A stretch of 64,000 nucleotides of DNA from Clostridium sp. CAG:417 (GCA_000432835.1 FR890367.1:3284-67283), one strand, 5' to 3'; numbered from the stretch's first letter, positions 1-9,930 are shown. Made by a program: numbers and translations. The notes: a model not told the origin generated them from the sequence alone.

Positions 1-1244
1 ACTAAATTATCCTTAGCGTCACTTTTATTTTTTGAATTTCTAATTACTTTTATTACTTCATCTAAAATAGATAAACATTTAATAAGCCCGTCAACGATGT
101 GAAGTCTTTTTTGAGCAGTTTCCAAATCAAATTGTGTACGTCTTTTTACAACTTCTTTTTGATGCTTTACAAAGGCTTCTAACATGCCTTTTAACCCTAA
201 AAGTTTTGGTCTTCTATTGACAATAGTGACCATGTTAAAACTGTAACTTGATTGCAAGTCAGTATTTTTTAAGAGATAGTTTAAAATTAATTCTTGATTA
301 GCATCTTTCTTTAAGTCTATTGCGATACGAATATCTTTTTCACTTTCATCACGTACTTCTACTATACCATCTATTTTTTTATCTAGACGAATATCATCTA
401 TTTTCTTTACTAGTTGAGCCTTATTAACTTCATATGGTATTTCAGTTACAATTAATGATGTTTTACCACCATTTGTTTCAAATTCTGTTTTACTGGTAAC
501 TATAATTTTTCCTTTTCCCTTAGTGTAGGCGTCTCTAATTCCGTTTATACCTTCTACTATAGCTCCTGTTGGGAAGTCTGGCCCTTTAACGTATTGCATT
601 AATTCGTCTAGGCTAGCATCTTCATGATCGATTAAGTATATTGTTGCATCAATTACCTCTCCTAAATTGTGAGGTGGAATATTGGTAGCATATCCTGCTG
701 ATATTCCGGTAGCACCATTTACAAGTAGAGCTGGGAATCTAGTTGGAAGGACAGTTGGTTCAACAGTTGAATCGTCGAAGTTTGGTGAGAATTCAACTGT
801 ATTTTTATCTATATCTCTAATCATTTCATTACTGATTTTAGATAGTCTTGCTTCTGTATAACGGTAGGCAGCTGGACTATCACCATCAATAGAACCATTA
901 TTACCATGCATATCAATATATGGAAGGCGTATTTTCCAATCTTGACTCATTCTAACCATAGCATCATATATTGATGAATCTCCATGGGGATGATAATTAC
1001 CTATAACATCTCCTACTGTTTTAGCACTTTTTCTGTATGGTTTATCAAAAGTATTATGTTCTTTATACATTGAATATAAAATTCTTCTTTGAACTGGTTT
1101 TAGACCATCTCTAGCATCTGGAATAGCACGGTCTTGAATTATATATTTTGAATAACTACCGAAACGTTCCCCCATGATATCTTCAAGGGTATAGTCATAT
1201 ATTTTTTCAATTATTTCTTTTGTTTCATCTTTTTTCTTTACCAT
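1..1244 (-). CDS. parC: Topoisomerase IV subunit A, N-terminal part (runs off left edge)
   Basis: This is the DNA cleavage and rejoining subunit of topoisomerase IV, which unlinks daughter chromosomes together with ParE. The frame stays open to the first base of the window, so only about 414 N-terminal residues are present. Landmarks in order are DARDGLKPVQRRIL, the quinolone-determining HPHGDSSIYDAM, GNNGSIDGD and the catalytic tyrosine in AAYRYTEARL. The sequence resembles recalled Bacillus ParC more than GyrA, and its partner gene reads as ParE. The ATG at 1244 has AGGAGGG nine bases upstream. It begins 15 bp after the parE stop, so the two are almost certainly cotranscribed. Confidence 0.95.
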   Translation of the reverse strand, partial: MVKKKDETKEIIEKIYDYTLEDIMGERFGSYSKYIIQDRAIPDARDGLKPVQRRILYSMYKEHNTFDKPYRKSAKTVGDVIGNYHPHGDSSIYDAMVRMSQDWKIRLPYIDMHGNNGSIDGDSPAAYRYTEARLSKISNEMIRDIDKNTVEFSPNFDDSTVEPTVLPTRFPALLVNGATGISAGYATNIPPHNLGEVIDATIYLIDHEDASLDELMQYVKGPDFPTGAIVEGINGIRDAYTKGKGKIIVTSKTEFETNGGKTSLIVTEIPYEVNKAQLVKKIDDIRLDKKIDGIVEVRDESEKDIRIAIDLKKDANQELILNYLLKNTDLQSSYSFNMVTIVNRRPKLLGLKGMLEAFVKHQKEVVKRRTQFDLETAQKRLHIVDGLIKCLSILDEVIKVIRNSKNKSDAKDNL

Positions 1245-1259
1245 AATAACTTACCCTCC

Positions 1260-3167
1260 TTAAATTTTATAGTCGTCTTCTAGTGAAAATTCGACATTTT
1301 CTTCAATCCATTCCTTACGTGGCGCAACTTCATCACCCATTAAAACGCTAACTCTTTTTTCGGCTAGTTGAGCATCTTCTATGTTAACTCTGATTAAAGT
1401 TCTAGTGCCTGGTTGCATTGTTGTTTCACATAATTGATCGGCGTTCATTTCACCTAATCCTTTGTATCGTTGAACCTCACATTTTTTACCTTTAGTCATT
1501 GCTTGCATTTCTTCGATATTGTAAGCGTATTTTACTTCTTTACCCTTACCAAAGTCTATTTTAAATAATGGTGGAAGGGCCACAAATAATCTACCATCTT
1601 CAATTAATGGTTTCATATAACGATAGAAGAATGTTAATAATAAACATTGAATGTGACCTCCATCCTCGTCGGCATCGCTCATGATAATTACTTTAGAATA
1701 TTCACAGTCTTTAATATCAAAGTTAGAACCATATCCAGCACCTATGGTATAGATCATAGTGTTTATTTCTTCATTTTTTAAGATTTCTTCTTCTCTTGTT
1801 TTCTCAGTATTTAAGACTTTTCCTCGAAGTGGTAATATAGCTTGATATCTTCTGTCTCTTCCTTGCTTTGCTGAACCACCTGCTGAATCTCCTTCGACTA
1901 AAAATAATTCTTTTTTGGTCTTGTCTTTAGATTGAGCAGGAGTTAATTTTCCTGATAAAGCTCTTTCTTTAGGTGTACTTTTTTTACCTTTTCGAGCTTC
2001 TTCACGGGCTTTTCGTGCAGCTTCCCTTGCTATTTTACTACGAAGAGATTTATTAATTATATCTGTTGCAATTGCTTTATTTTCTTCTAAGAATACTTTT
2101 AATTGTTCTGTAACTATTGCATCAACTGCAGTTCTAGCTTCAGGAGTTCCTAACTTTCCTTTGGTTTGACCTTCAAATTGTAAAAGGGATTCTGGTATTT
2201 TTAGAGAAATGACAGCTGTTAGCCCTTCTCTTACGTCTCCGCCTTCAAGAGCTTTATCTTTAGATTTTATAAAATTATTACTTTTGGCGTAGTCATTAAA
2301 CACCCTTGTTAGAGCAGTTTTAAATCCAACTTCGTGAGAACCGCCATCTATTGTTTTAACATCGTTTACGAATGACACTATATCCTCACTATAAGTATCT
2401 GTATATTGCATAGCAACATCTACTTCGATATTATCTTTTGTTCCACCTAAATGAAGAACTTTGTGTAAAACATTTTTTCCTTTATTTAAATATTCTACAA
2501 ATTCATCAATTCCACGCTCATAACAATATTTATTTTCTCTTCCGTCTTCTTCATCAATTACTTCAATTGTAATTCCTTTCATTAGGAAGGCACTTTCCTG
2601 CATTCTTTCACATACTGTGGTGAATGAAAAATTGGTAGATTGAAATATTTCATTATCTGGAAGAAAACGGACTGTTGTTCCTGTTCTGTTTGTAGTACCG
2701 ATTTTTTTTAAAGGTATAGTAACATGTCCTCCGTTTTCACAACGCATGTAATAAGTGCCTTTATCACGGTTAATTGTTACCTCTACCCATTTTGATAAGG
2801 CGTTAACAACGCTGGCACCTACGCCGTGAAGTCCTCCTGATACTTTGTAACCGGAACTTTCAAATTTTCCACCGGCATGTAAGACAGTAAATATTACTTC
2901 AGGTGTTGGTTTTCCAGATTGATGCATTCCAACCGGTAATCCTCTACCGTGATCTTCTACACTTACTGATTTATCAGAATGAAGAGTTATTTTTATATAA
3001 TCACCGAAACCATTAATAGCTTCATCTATAGAATTATCAACAATTTCCCATATTAGGTGATGAAGCCCACGTTTATCGGTAGAACCAATATACATACCTG
3101 GTCTTTTTCTAACAGCATCTAGACCTTCTAGAATTTTTATCGAGTTATCATCATATTTTAATGCCAT
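1260..3167 (-). CDS. parE: Topoisomerase IV subunit B
   Basis: This is the ATPase subunit of topoisomerase IV, 635 residues and full length for the family. The GHKL ATP-binding fold is marked by EIVDNSIDEA, DHGRGLPVGMH and GGLHGVGASVVNAL. The TOPRIM domain shows EGDSAGGSAKQGRDR and the metal site MSDADEDGGHI, where most relatives have DADTDGAH. It ends with the conserved QRYKGLGEMNADQL block. The ATG at 3167 follows AAGGA. I prefer ParE over GyrB because of the close match to Bacillus ParE at the N-terminus and the adjacent ParC-type gene. A promoter lies about 95 bp upstream of the start. Confidence 0.95.
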   Translation of the reverse strand: MALKYDDNSIKILEGLDAVRKRPGMYIGSTDKRGLHHLIWEIVDNSIDEAINGFGDYIKITLHSDKSVSVEDHGRGLPVGMHQSGKPTPEVIFTVLHAGGKFESSGYKVSGGLHGVGASVVNALSKWVEVTINRDKGTYYMRCENGGHVTIPLKKIGTTNRTGTTVRFLPDNEIFQSTNFSFTTVCERMQESAFLMKGITIEVIDEEDGRENKYCYERGIDEFVEYLNKGKNVLHKVLHLGGTKDNIEVDVAMQYTDTYSEDIVSFVNDVKTIDGGSHEVGFKTALTRVFNDYAKSNNFIKSKDKALEGGDVREGLTAVISLKIPESLLQFEGQTKGKLGTPEARTAVDAIVTEQLKVFLEENKAIATDIINKSLRSKIAREAARKAREEARKGKKSTPKERALSGKLTPAQSKDKTKKELFLVEGDSAGGSAKQGRDRRYQAILPLRGKVLNTEKTREEEILKNEEINTMIYTIGAGYGSNFDIKDCEYSKVIIMSDADEDGGHIQCLLLTFFYRYMKPLIEDGRLFVALPPLFKIDFGKGKEVKYAYNIEEMQAMTKGKKCEVQRYKGLGEMNADQLCETTMQPGTRTLIRVNIEDAQLAEKRVSVLMGDEVAPRKEWIEENVEFSLEDDYKI

Positions 3168-3260
3168 TTCTACACATCCTTACTATCTTATTATACTGAA
3201 AAAGTAAATTAAAAGTAATTATCTTTACAATTATTTACATATTTTTATTTCACTTTTACT

Positions 3261-3289
3261 ATTTTATCATAAAAAAATTAGATTGACAA
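3261..3289 (-). promoter_or_regulatory. Sigma-A type promoter for parE-parC
   Basis: On the minus strand TTGTCA and TAAAAT are separated by exactly 17 bp, each one base off consensus. A second TATAAT nearer the gene (3190-3195) has only a poor -35 partner and may be a secondary start. Confidence 0.6.
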
Positions 3290-3302
3290 AATTAATTTTT
3301 GA

Positions 3303-3342
3303 AAAATAAAGAAAGCATCTTCCTTTATTACATGATACTTTC
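3303..3342 (-). terminator. Intrinsic terminator after the prepilin-like gene
   Basis: Immediately after the TAG stop at 3343, a 9-bp stem (3334-3342 with 3311-3319, one G-U pair) closes a 14-base loop. It is followed by a T-rich tail on the minus strand. Confidence 0.75.
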
Positions 3343-6060
3343 CTATTTTACTTCTATTACATAATCTGTTTGGAAGGTTGCTATTCCACTACACTTATAA
3401 CCATTGCAGTTACCACCCTTTTGGTATGGATTACAGTCTTTATCACAATTTGGACTGAAGATTTTAATAGCGTATTTACCGGATTTTTGAGGAATACTAA
3501 GTTCAACACTTGGTTTAGAACCATTTTGCCAATTGTCATTTGCTCCCTTGATGGTTATTGATTGATTATTATAACATGATGCTTCACTATATTTTCTTGA
3601 TGTTGTAAAACAGATTTTTCTAATATAATCCTTATCAGCTGATGCCATAAGGTAAGTTCCAACGTTATTAGTTAAATCAAGACTAACTTTTATTTTTTTA
3701 GTGTCTGTTGTTTTGGCAAAGGCTATTTTGGTGCTGACATATTGATTGCCAGTATTCTTCCAGCTATTTGTATTACAGTTATAACAATTTTTATAAACTT
3801 TAAGGTTTGATACATTCATTTCTTGATTATATAGAACTGAACTACCATTACTGCCATTACCAATAGTTGCATATCTATATTTGATATTTAGTGGTGTTAC
3901 ATCATTATAAGTTTTTTCAGTTTTGACGGTTATTTTTTTTTCATCACTGACGTTTGATGCATTATCTTTTACTTTAGCGTAGTATGTTCCATTAGTTACA
4001 GTATATACATTACTATTTCTAGAAGTCCAGGTACAACTTGTACCTTTTTTTCTAAGACATACTGCATTTATTCCAGAATCTGCATCTGTACCTGTAACAG
4101 TAATTTTTCCTCCACTTTGTTTAGTGGAAACTTCGGGCTTTTTCTTATCAACTTTTGCAAGGACCCAGTCTAATGTTTTAGTATTACCAGCTTTATCGCT
4201 TACTTTAAAACGGACGTTTGATTCGCCAGTGGCATCTACTCTTCTTTGATTTTTATTTATCCAGATATTATTAGCTTGATTTTGAACGGTGCTATCACCA
4301 TTTCCTGTTGCACTACCATATTTGACATTATAATTATAGGTGGTGCTATCTATACCACTTGTGGAGTCACTTCCGTTTGCTTCTAATAGAACGCTATATT
4401 TTGTCCATGATCCAAAACTATATTGTACTCTATTGGCACTTGTGACTATATCTCCTGATGTGTTAACGTATTGATAATTTCCATTGCTATCTTTTTTCAT
4501 GAGATATCCTCTAAAACTAAGATTTGGTCCTGTTGAATCTTTTTTTACTGTTTTACTACAAGTATTTTCATTATTAGCTTTATCCTTAACATATCCATAG
4601 TAGGTAGTTCCTGTAGTATCAGTACTTAGAGTTAAGGCACTGGTATTGTTATATGTTTTTGAATTGGTATTTAATAGACCATATTCAAAAATACCACTAT
4701 TTACATTGTTCTTTTTGGGATCTGTTCTTGAAAGGGCAATACTTACATTACTTGTATACCAATTATCTTTTCCTACAGTTCCTGTTGCTGTCACGGTACA
4801 AGTTGGTGATGTCTTATCTAAGTATGCGCTACCACTACAAGTATTAGTATTTCCAGCATTATCTGCTACTTGAATAGTAACATTAGAACTACTAGTATCT
4901 GTTGTGAAACTTCTCTCTACAGTTTTTTGTTTACAACCACTTCCACCATTATCTATACAATTTGCTTGAAGTAATATGTCTTCTTTACTCCAAGAATTAG
5001 TTGTATTTGAGCCTGTTACGGTACAAGTTGGTTTTGTTTTATCAATTTTATAATCACTTGATTTAACCTTTGAGGTGTTTCCTTCGTCATCGTAGCAAAC
5101 AACTTCCAAATTACTAATACCTTCTTTAGTGATTTTAGCGCTATATATTTTAGCCATATATTTACTAAATAAAATATCTTGAGTAGAATTATTGCTTAAA
5201 AGAACATCAAAACTTTCTACGGCTCCTTTTTTTTCTATATCAACATTAATATTATTGTTTGTCCAAGTTCCGTTAGTATAGTTTTTGGCAATAAATTTTA
5301 TTTGTTTACTACAATCTAAGATATAGGTTAAAATTACGTTGCCACTTTCTGCATCACTATTTTCGCCACCTCTATTATATGCCCAAGCCTTTAAATAGTA
5401 TGCGCCTTTACTATCAAGTGTGATATTTACTGTTCTTTCTAATTTAGTTTGATCCTTATAAGTTTTCCAACCTGTATCATAAAAAACTAAATCATCTTTA
5501 TTAGCTATTTTTTTATAAATAACATATCTATAGCTTGCTACTCCAGGATTTAATTTTGAAGAATTAGCGCTATCGCTTATAGTTAATTTCATTTGATAAT
5601 CTTTATTTGGAGTATTAGTTATGTTTGTTCCTTTTGCAAGAGAAAATTTGATAGTTGGTTTGTTGTAAGTTTCTGTTTGATAAGTATTATTACAATCTAA
5701 ATATGGTGTGTATAGATATTTAGTATCACTTAATTTTGCTGCACATACTTTACTAGTATTTACATTGCATGCCTTTTTATTGTAATCTAATATTTGTTCT
5801 ATGTATCTAAATTTGATAAGAGTATTTAGACTAACACAGCTCTTTTCTCCTCCTGCGGTTGGTAGTTTTCCTTTATTATCATTAAAGAATTCTTTTCCTG
5901 CATTGTTTAACATTTCTTCTTCTGTTTTATAATATGTTTTTTTAGATTTTTCTACTATTTTGTTGTAACTGACGATGGCAAGACTCGAAAGAATTGCGAG
6001 TATTACAATTACTGCTAGAAGTTCTACTAACGTAAAACCAGCATGCTTCTTTATTTTCAT
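3343..6060 (-). CDS. Giant prepilin-like surface protein with Ig-like repeats
   Basis: The first 30 residues form a class III prepilin signal: a short basic leader, the processing site AG|FTLVELL with Glu at mature position 5, then a hydrophobic helix. Normal pilins are 120-200 residues, but this protein has 905. After a pilin-like stalk come repeated beta-rich segments with recurring motifs: DKTKPTCTVT and DKTSPTCTVT at domain starts, and VADNAGNT, VKDKANNE, VSDKAGNT and VKDNASN near domain ends. This is the pattern of bacterial Ig-like surface domains. Cysteines are frequent, including a cluster in the last 30 residues. The likely role is an exported cell-surface filament tip or adhesin, which is inference. 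No prepilin peptidase or pilus motor gene is nearby. The ATG at 6060 follows AAGGTG. It is a single-gene unit with its own promoter and terminator. Confidence 0.8.
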   Translation of the reverse strand: MKIKKHAGFTLVELLAVIVILAILSSLAIVSYNKIVEKSKKTYYKTEEEMLNNAGKEFFNDNKGKLPTAGGEKSCVSLNTLIKFRYIEQILDYNKKACNVNTSKVCAAKLSDTKYLYTPYLDCNNTYQTETYNKPTIKFSLAKGTNITNTPNKDYQMKLTISDSANSSKLNPGVASYRYVIYKKIANKDDLVFYDTGWKTYKDQTKLERTVNITLDSKGAYYLKAWAYNRGGENSDAESGNVILTYILDCSKQIKFIAKNYTNGTWTNNNINVDIEKKGAVESFDVLLSNNSTQDILFSKYMAKIYSAKITKEGISNLEVVCYDDEGNTSKVKSSDYKIDKTKPTCTVTGSNTTNSWSKEDILLQANCIDNGGSGCKQKTVERSFTTDTSSSNVTIQVADNAGNTNTCSGSAYLDKTSPTCTVTATGTVGKDNWYTSNVSIALSRTDPKKNNVNSGIFEYGLLNTNSKTYNNTSALTLSTDTTGTTYYGYVKDKANNENTCSKTVKKDSTGPNLSFRGYLMKKDSNGNYQYVNTSGDIVTSANRVQYSFGSWTKYSVLLEANGSDSTSGIDSTTYNYNVKYGSATGNGDSTVQNQANNIWINKNQRRVDATGESNVRFKVSDKAGNTKTLDWVLAKVDKKKPEVSTKQSGGKITVTGTDADSGINAVCLRKKGTSCTWTSRNSNVYTVTNGTYYAKVKDNASNVSDEKKITVKTEKTYNDVTPLNIKYRYATIGNGSNGSSVLYNQEMNVSNLKVYKNCYNCNTNSWKNTGNQYVSTKIAFAKTTDTKKIKVSLDLTNNVGTYLMASADKDYIRKICFTTSRKYSEASCYNNQSITIKGANDNWQNGSKPSVELSIPQKSGKYAIKIFSPNCDKDCNPYQKGGNCNGYKCSGIATFQTDYVIEVK

Positions 6061-6083
6061 TTTTTCACCTTCTACTATTACTA

Positions 6084-6112
6084 ATTTTAAGGTATATAGT
6101 AAAATAATGCAA
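6084..6112 (-). promoter_or_regulatory. Sigma-A type promoter for the prepilin-like gene
   Basis: TTGCAT and TAAAAT are spaced 17 bp apart on the minus strand, about 24 bp upstream of the ATG at 6060. It sits directly after the terminator of the preceding microprotein gene. Confidence 0.65.
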
Positions 6113-6113
6113 G

Positions 6114-6138
6114 AAAAAAAGCTAGTATAATCTAGCTT
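6114..6138 (-). terminator. Intrinsic terminator after the 52-residue microprotein gene
   Basis: On the minus strand AAGCTAG, a 6-base loop and CTAGCTT are followed by six or more T. The stem overlaps the stop codon at 6137-6139. Confidence 0.85.
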
Positions 6139-6295
6139 ATCCTTCTATAGAATTTGCTACACTACTAGCTACTTTTTTAATACCCTTTTTCATGTCTTCC
6201 ATTGCATCTGGATTTTTTTGTTTATACCACATCCATGCTCCGGCTGTTAGGGCTGATGCTGTAATGGCTAACATTACTTTTCCTTTTTTCTTCAT
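6137..6295 (-). CDS. Small single-span membrane protein (52 residues)
   Basis: The ATG at 6295 is preceded by GAGGTGA six bases upstream, and the frame runs 52 codons to TAA. The protein has a basic start (MKKKGK), one hydrophobic segment of about 15 residues (VMLAITASALTAGAWMW), then an amphipathic charged tail (KKGIKKVASSVANSI). I do not recognise a family. The tail resembles small YtxH-like or amphipathic membrane-binding proteins, but the match is too weak to name. It lies 35 bp downstream of recD2 on the same strand and is closed by a strong terminator, so it is probably the last gene of the mtaB-recD2 operon. Confidence 0.7.
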   Translation of the reverse strand: MKKKGKVMLAITASALTAGAWMWYKQKNPDAMEDMKKGIKKVASSVANSIEG

Positions 6296-6330
6296 TATAT
6301 TCACCTCATAAATAGTATGGTGAAATTTTT

Positions 6331-8529
6331 TTATTTTATGCCTTCAATTAAAAATTTTTTTATAGTTGTTCTTCTTAAATCGTTATTATTGTTTTTAATA
6401 GCTATTTTTAAGGCTCCAATGTCACCAATTAAATATAATTTCTTTTTGCAACGTGTAACAGCAGTATATATTAATTTACGATAAAGCATTTTTTGAAAAT
6501 TTTTAACTATAGGTATAATGACAATATCAAATTCACTACCTTGGCTTTTATGAATTGATGTAGCATAAGCTTTTTTAAAATTTAAAAAGTTACTTTGACT
6601 ATATTTAACAACGTTACCATCGAAATCAATATATATTTCTTTTTTAGAAGTATTATTAATACGTTCTATTATCCCGACATCTCCATTGAAAACATTATCA
6701 TCTGGCATATTGGTTAATTGTATTACTTTATCCTGCTCTCTATATAATATGTTAGATATTAATATTTCTTTTCTTTCAGAAGATTTAGGATTAAATATTT
6801 TTTGTAAGTGTTCATTGATAGCGTCTATACCATTAATTGTTTTATACATTGGTGCTAATACTTGAAAGTTTTTATATGAATAATCTAAATATGTTGTTGA
6901 TATTTCTTCTATATTGGCTAAAACATTATCATTTGAACAGCTTATAAATGTTAAGTCCTCTGCTTTATTAAATATTTCCTCATCAAGACAACCTTTTTTG
7001 ATATCATATGCTAAAGTTATGATGTTTGAGTTTTCTTGTTGACGATAAAGCTCATTTAAACGTATGACATTTACTTTTGAACTAGCAATAAGATCTTCTA
7101 ATACTTGTCCTGGTCCAACACTTGGTAACTGGTCAACATCTCCAACCATAATTATTTTAGTGTTTATACTTAGTCCCTTTAAAAGACTTGAAAATAAATA
7201 TGTATCAATCATACTAGCCTCATCTATTAAAATAAATTCAACCTTACTTTTATTATACTCATTTATTTGAAATTTGTTGGCTTCTTTGTTCCATCTTAAA
7301 AAACGATGAATAGTTGATGCTTGAAGATGTGTTTGTTCACTCATTCTTTTTGCGGCTCTTCCTGTTGGGGCTAGTAAGGCTATTCTATCCTGTAATTTTT
7401 CGTAATTATATTTTTTAATCATTCGATATAATTCGCAGATTGCACGCATAATGGTAGTTTTACCTGTACCTGGTCCACCCGTTATAATAAGAAAGTTTTT
7501 TAAATAACTATTTTTGATGGCTTCTAGTTGGTCCTTATTATATTTTAAATCAAAATATGATTCTAGTTCTTCTATATCATTATCAATATTTTTGACTTTG
7601 TTGTCCTCTTTTTGCATTAGGATATTAATTCTATTTACTATATAGGTTTCAGCATCATACATTTCTTTAGTGTAATAGGCTTCATCTAACTCTATCACTT
7701 CTTGATTTTTTTTAAGATTATTAAGACATTCAAGGACTTTTTCATTACTAATTTTTGTCATTAATACTTTTTCTAGGTATGGTATTAATTCATTTAAATA
7801 ATAATAACTATGACCATAACTATTACTTAGTTCATTCATTATATATATAATAGCAGATTCTATTCTTTTAGCGTCATCTAATGGTGTGTTATTTTTTAAT
7901 GCTATTTGATCTATTCTTTTGAATTTAATTAAATCTATATCTTTTTCTATTTGATAAATATTATTGGCGATTACTTCTAGAGTTTTTTCATGGTAATAGT
8001 TATAGATAATCATAGATTCTTTGGATGAAAAACCTAAGTTAGTTAGCTTTATAATAGTATCATAACTTCTTTCATATTCTTTTAATTTTGTGTGAAGTTC
8101 TCGGACATTTTTTTCTGTAATACTGGGTATTAATAATAAATTATTAGGATTTTCCAGAATTATGTTTAAAGTGTTTTTGCCTAAAATATTGACTATTTTA
8201 GTAGCTTTGGCCTCTCCTATTCCTTTAAATAATCCAGAGGTTAAGAATTCTACTATACTATCTTTTTCTTCGGGTTTGCAGCGGTCATAACTTTCTACTT
8301 GAAATTGTTTACCATATTTTTCATGTTCTATAAACTTACCATAGAATATATAAGTATCAATATCGTTTAATTCATGAAAATAACCAGTGAATGTAATTGT
8401 TGTATTAATATATGCCTTTGGTATATTTTCACTGGTTTCTTTTACTTTAAATAATCCCACTACATAGCCAGTTGATGATTGAAAGATATTTCTTTTATAT
8501 TCTCCCTTAATATATTCCAAATTATTCAT
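6331..8529 (-). CDS. recD2: RecD2-type SF1B DNA helicase
   Basis: RecD2 is a 5'-3' DNA helicase that works outside RecBCD and is involved in repair and replication-fork stability in Firmicutes. The protein has 732 residues. The N-terminal half holds a beta-rich domain and helix-hairpin-helix-like segments (FKGIGEAKATKIVNILG). Helicase motifs follow: Walker A GGPGTGKTT, motif Ia LLAPTGRAAKRM, Walker B LIDEASMID, GDVDQLPSVGPG, and the C-terminal AYATSIHKSQGSEFD. It overlaps the mtaB stop by 8 bp, with the ATG inside GATGAATAA and AGGAGA upstream, so translation is probably coupled. Confidence 0.95.
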   Translation of the reverse strand: MNNLEYIKGEYKRNIFQSSTGYVVGLFKVKETSENIPKAYINTTITFTGYFHELNDIDTYIFYGKFIEHEKYGKQFQVESYDRCKPEEKDSIVEFLTSGLFKGIGEAKATKIVNILGKNTLNIILENPNNLLLIPSITEKNVRELHTKLKEYERSYDTIIKLTNLGFSSKESMIIYNYYHEKTLEVIANNIYQIEKDIDLIKFKRIDQIALKNNTPLDDAKRIESAIIYIMNELSNSYGHSYYYLNELIPYLEKVLMTKISNEKVLECLNNLKKNQEVIELDEAYYTKEMYDAETYIVNRINILMQKEDNKVKNIDNDIEELESYFDLKYNKDQLEAIKNSYLKNFLIITGGPGTGKTTIMRAICELYRMIKKYNYEKLQDRIALLAPTGRAAKRMSEQTHLQASTIHRFLRWNKEANKFQINEYNKSKVEFILIDEASMIDTYLFSSLLKGLSINTKIIMVGDVDQLPSVGPGQVLEDLIASSKVNVIRLNELYRQQENSNIITLAYDIKKGCLDEEIFNKAEDLTFISCSNDNVLANIEEISTTYLDYSYKNFQVLAPMYKTINGIDAINEHLQKIFNPKSSERKEILISNILYREQDKVIQLTNMPDDNVFNGDVGIIERINNTSKKEIYIDFDGNVVKYSQSNFLNFKKAYATSIHKSQGSEFDIVIIPIVKNFQKMLYRKLIYTAVTRCKKKLYLIGDIGALKIAIKNNNNDLRRTTIKKFLIEGIK

Positions 8530-9802
8530 CTATTAATTCTCCTATAACATAAGGATAGGAAACTGAGGTTATTTTTACCATTTTAAGTAAATCATTTGGT
8601 AATACTTTATTAATTTTTACATGTAAAAAGTTTCCTGTGTGGCCATAGGTTATATCATCTTTATTATTCTCTGTTAATACTTCTACAGTTTTTCCAACGA
8701 ATTTATTCATATATTCTATTTCCAGTTCTTTTGATAATTCTATTAGTCTTTTAGCTCTTTCTTTTTTTATTTTTCCATCAACTTGATTTGGCATGCTGGC
8801 AGCCTTAGTATTTTTTCTTATTGAATATGGGAAAACATGGATTTTACTGAAAGCTATAGATTGCGCTGTTTTTAGAGTTTGCTCAAACAATTTTTCATCT
8901 TCTCCTGGAAAACCTACAATTATGTCTGTTGAAATTGAAATATCTGGTCTAATAGATCTTATTTGTTTTATTTTATTTTTATAGTAATCAAGATTATATT
9001 TTCTATTCATAGCTTTTAATATTTCATCTGATCCAGCTTGCAATGGAATATGTAGATGATCAACTATTACTTTATTTGATTTGATTACTTCCAAAACAGC
9101 ATCATTTAATTCTGTTACTTCAATTGATGAAATTCTTAGACGTTTTAGCTTTTCTATTTTAACTAATTCTTTTAATAGATTAGCAAAATTTGTCTTTAGA
9201 TCAACACCATAATTACCGGTATGAATCCCAGTTAGAACGATTTCTTGATAATCATTTTCAGTAAGCGTTTTTACTTCTTTTATTACTTTGTTAAAATCTT
9301 TACTTCTACAAGCTCCTCTAACATAAGGAATGATGCAGTAACTGCAGAAGTTTCTACAACCATCTTGTATTTTAACAAAGGCTCTAGTTCTACCTTCAAA
9401 AGTTGTAATAAACATGTCTTCGAATTCTTTTTTTTCTTCATTAGTGATATCTCTGATAGCTGTTTTTTTAGAAAAATATTCATCTAAAAGGGATACAATT
9501 TTACTCTTATCTTTCGTTCCTAAATATATATCTACACCATCTTCTTGGTAATCTTTATTTGCTTCAATGAAACATCCCATTACAACTATACAGGCATCTT
9601 TATTCCTCTTAATAGCACTTCTTATTATTTTCTTTGATTTACTATCGGCGCTATTGGTTACAGTACAGGTATTTATAATATAAATATCACAAATATCTTC
9701 AAAGTCTCCTATGGTATAGCCATTTTGTTTTAACTTATCAATAACATATTCACTTTCATACATATTTACTTTACAACCTAATGTATATATTCCAACTTTC
9801 AT
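8522..9802 (-). CDS. mtaB: tRNA t6A37 methylthiotransferase MtaB
   Basis: MtaB is a radical-SAM enzyme that converts t6A at position 37 of ANN-decoding tRNAs to ms2t6A. The N-terminal UPF0004 domain supplies three cluster cysteines (GCKVN, NTCTVT, GCFIE). The radical-SAM motif CRNFCSYC follows near residue 150, and a TRAM-like RNA-binding tail ends the 426-residue protein. The GCKVN start and the C-terminal pattern fit MtaB rather than MiaB or RimO. It heads a unit with recD2 and the following microprotein, behind its own promoter. Confidence 0.93.
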   Translation of the reverse strand: MKVGIYTLGCKVNMYESEYVIDKLKQNGYTIGDFEDICDIYIINTCTVTNSADSKSKKIIRSAIKRNKDACIVVMGCFIEANKDYQEDGVDIYLGTKDKSKIVSLLDEYFSKKTAIRDITNEEKKEFEDMFITTFEGRTRAFVKIQDGCRNFCSYCIIPYVRGACRSKDFNKVIKEVKTLTENDYQEIVLTGIHTGNYGVDLKTNFANLLKELVKIEKLKRLRISSIEVTELNDAVLEVIKSNKVIVDHLHIPLQAGSDEILKAMNRKYNLDYYKNKIKQIRSIRPDISISTDIIVGFPGEDEKLFEQTLKTAQSIAFSKIHVFPYSIRKNTKAASMPNQVDGKIKKERAKRLIELSKELEIEYMNKFVGKTVEVLTENNKDDITYGHTGNFLHVKINKVLPNDLLKMVKITSVSYPYVIGELIDE

Positions 9803-9844
9803 TTATATCCCTCATTTACTTCCAATAATATTATAAATATTTTT

Positions 9845-9873
9845 ATTTTAAATTTCTAATTTTTTAAGTACAA
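9845..9873 (-). promoter_or_regulatory. Sigma-A type promoter for mtaB-recD2
   Basis: TTGTAC and TAAAAT lie 17 bp apart on the minus strand, 43 bp upstream of the mtaB ATG. The surrounding sequence is very AT-rich, so alternative -10 elements exist. Confidence 0.5.
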
Positions 9874-9930
9874 TATGAATTTTATCATAGATAATTAATT
9901 CACGCTATAGTTTATTGCAACTTCTATTAC

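Noticed and set aside
3283..3310. Plus-strand TTGACA as promoter
   Set aside because: No -10 at a proper distance and no plus-strand gene follows.
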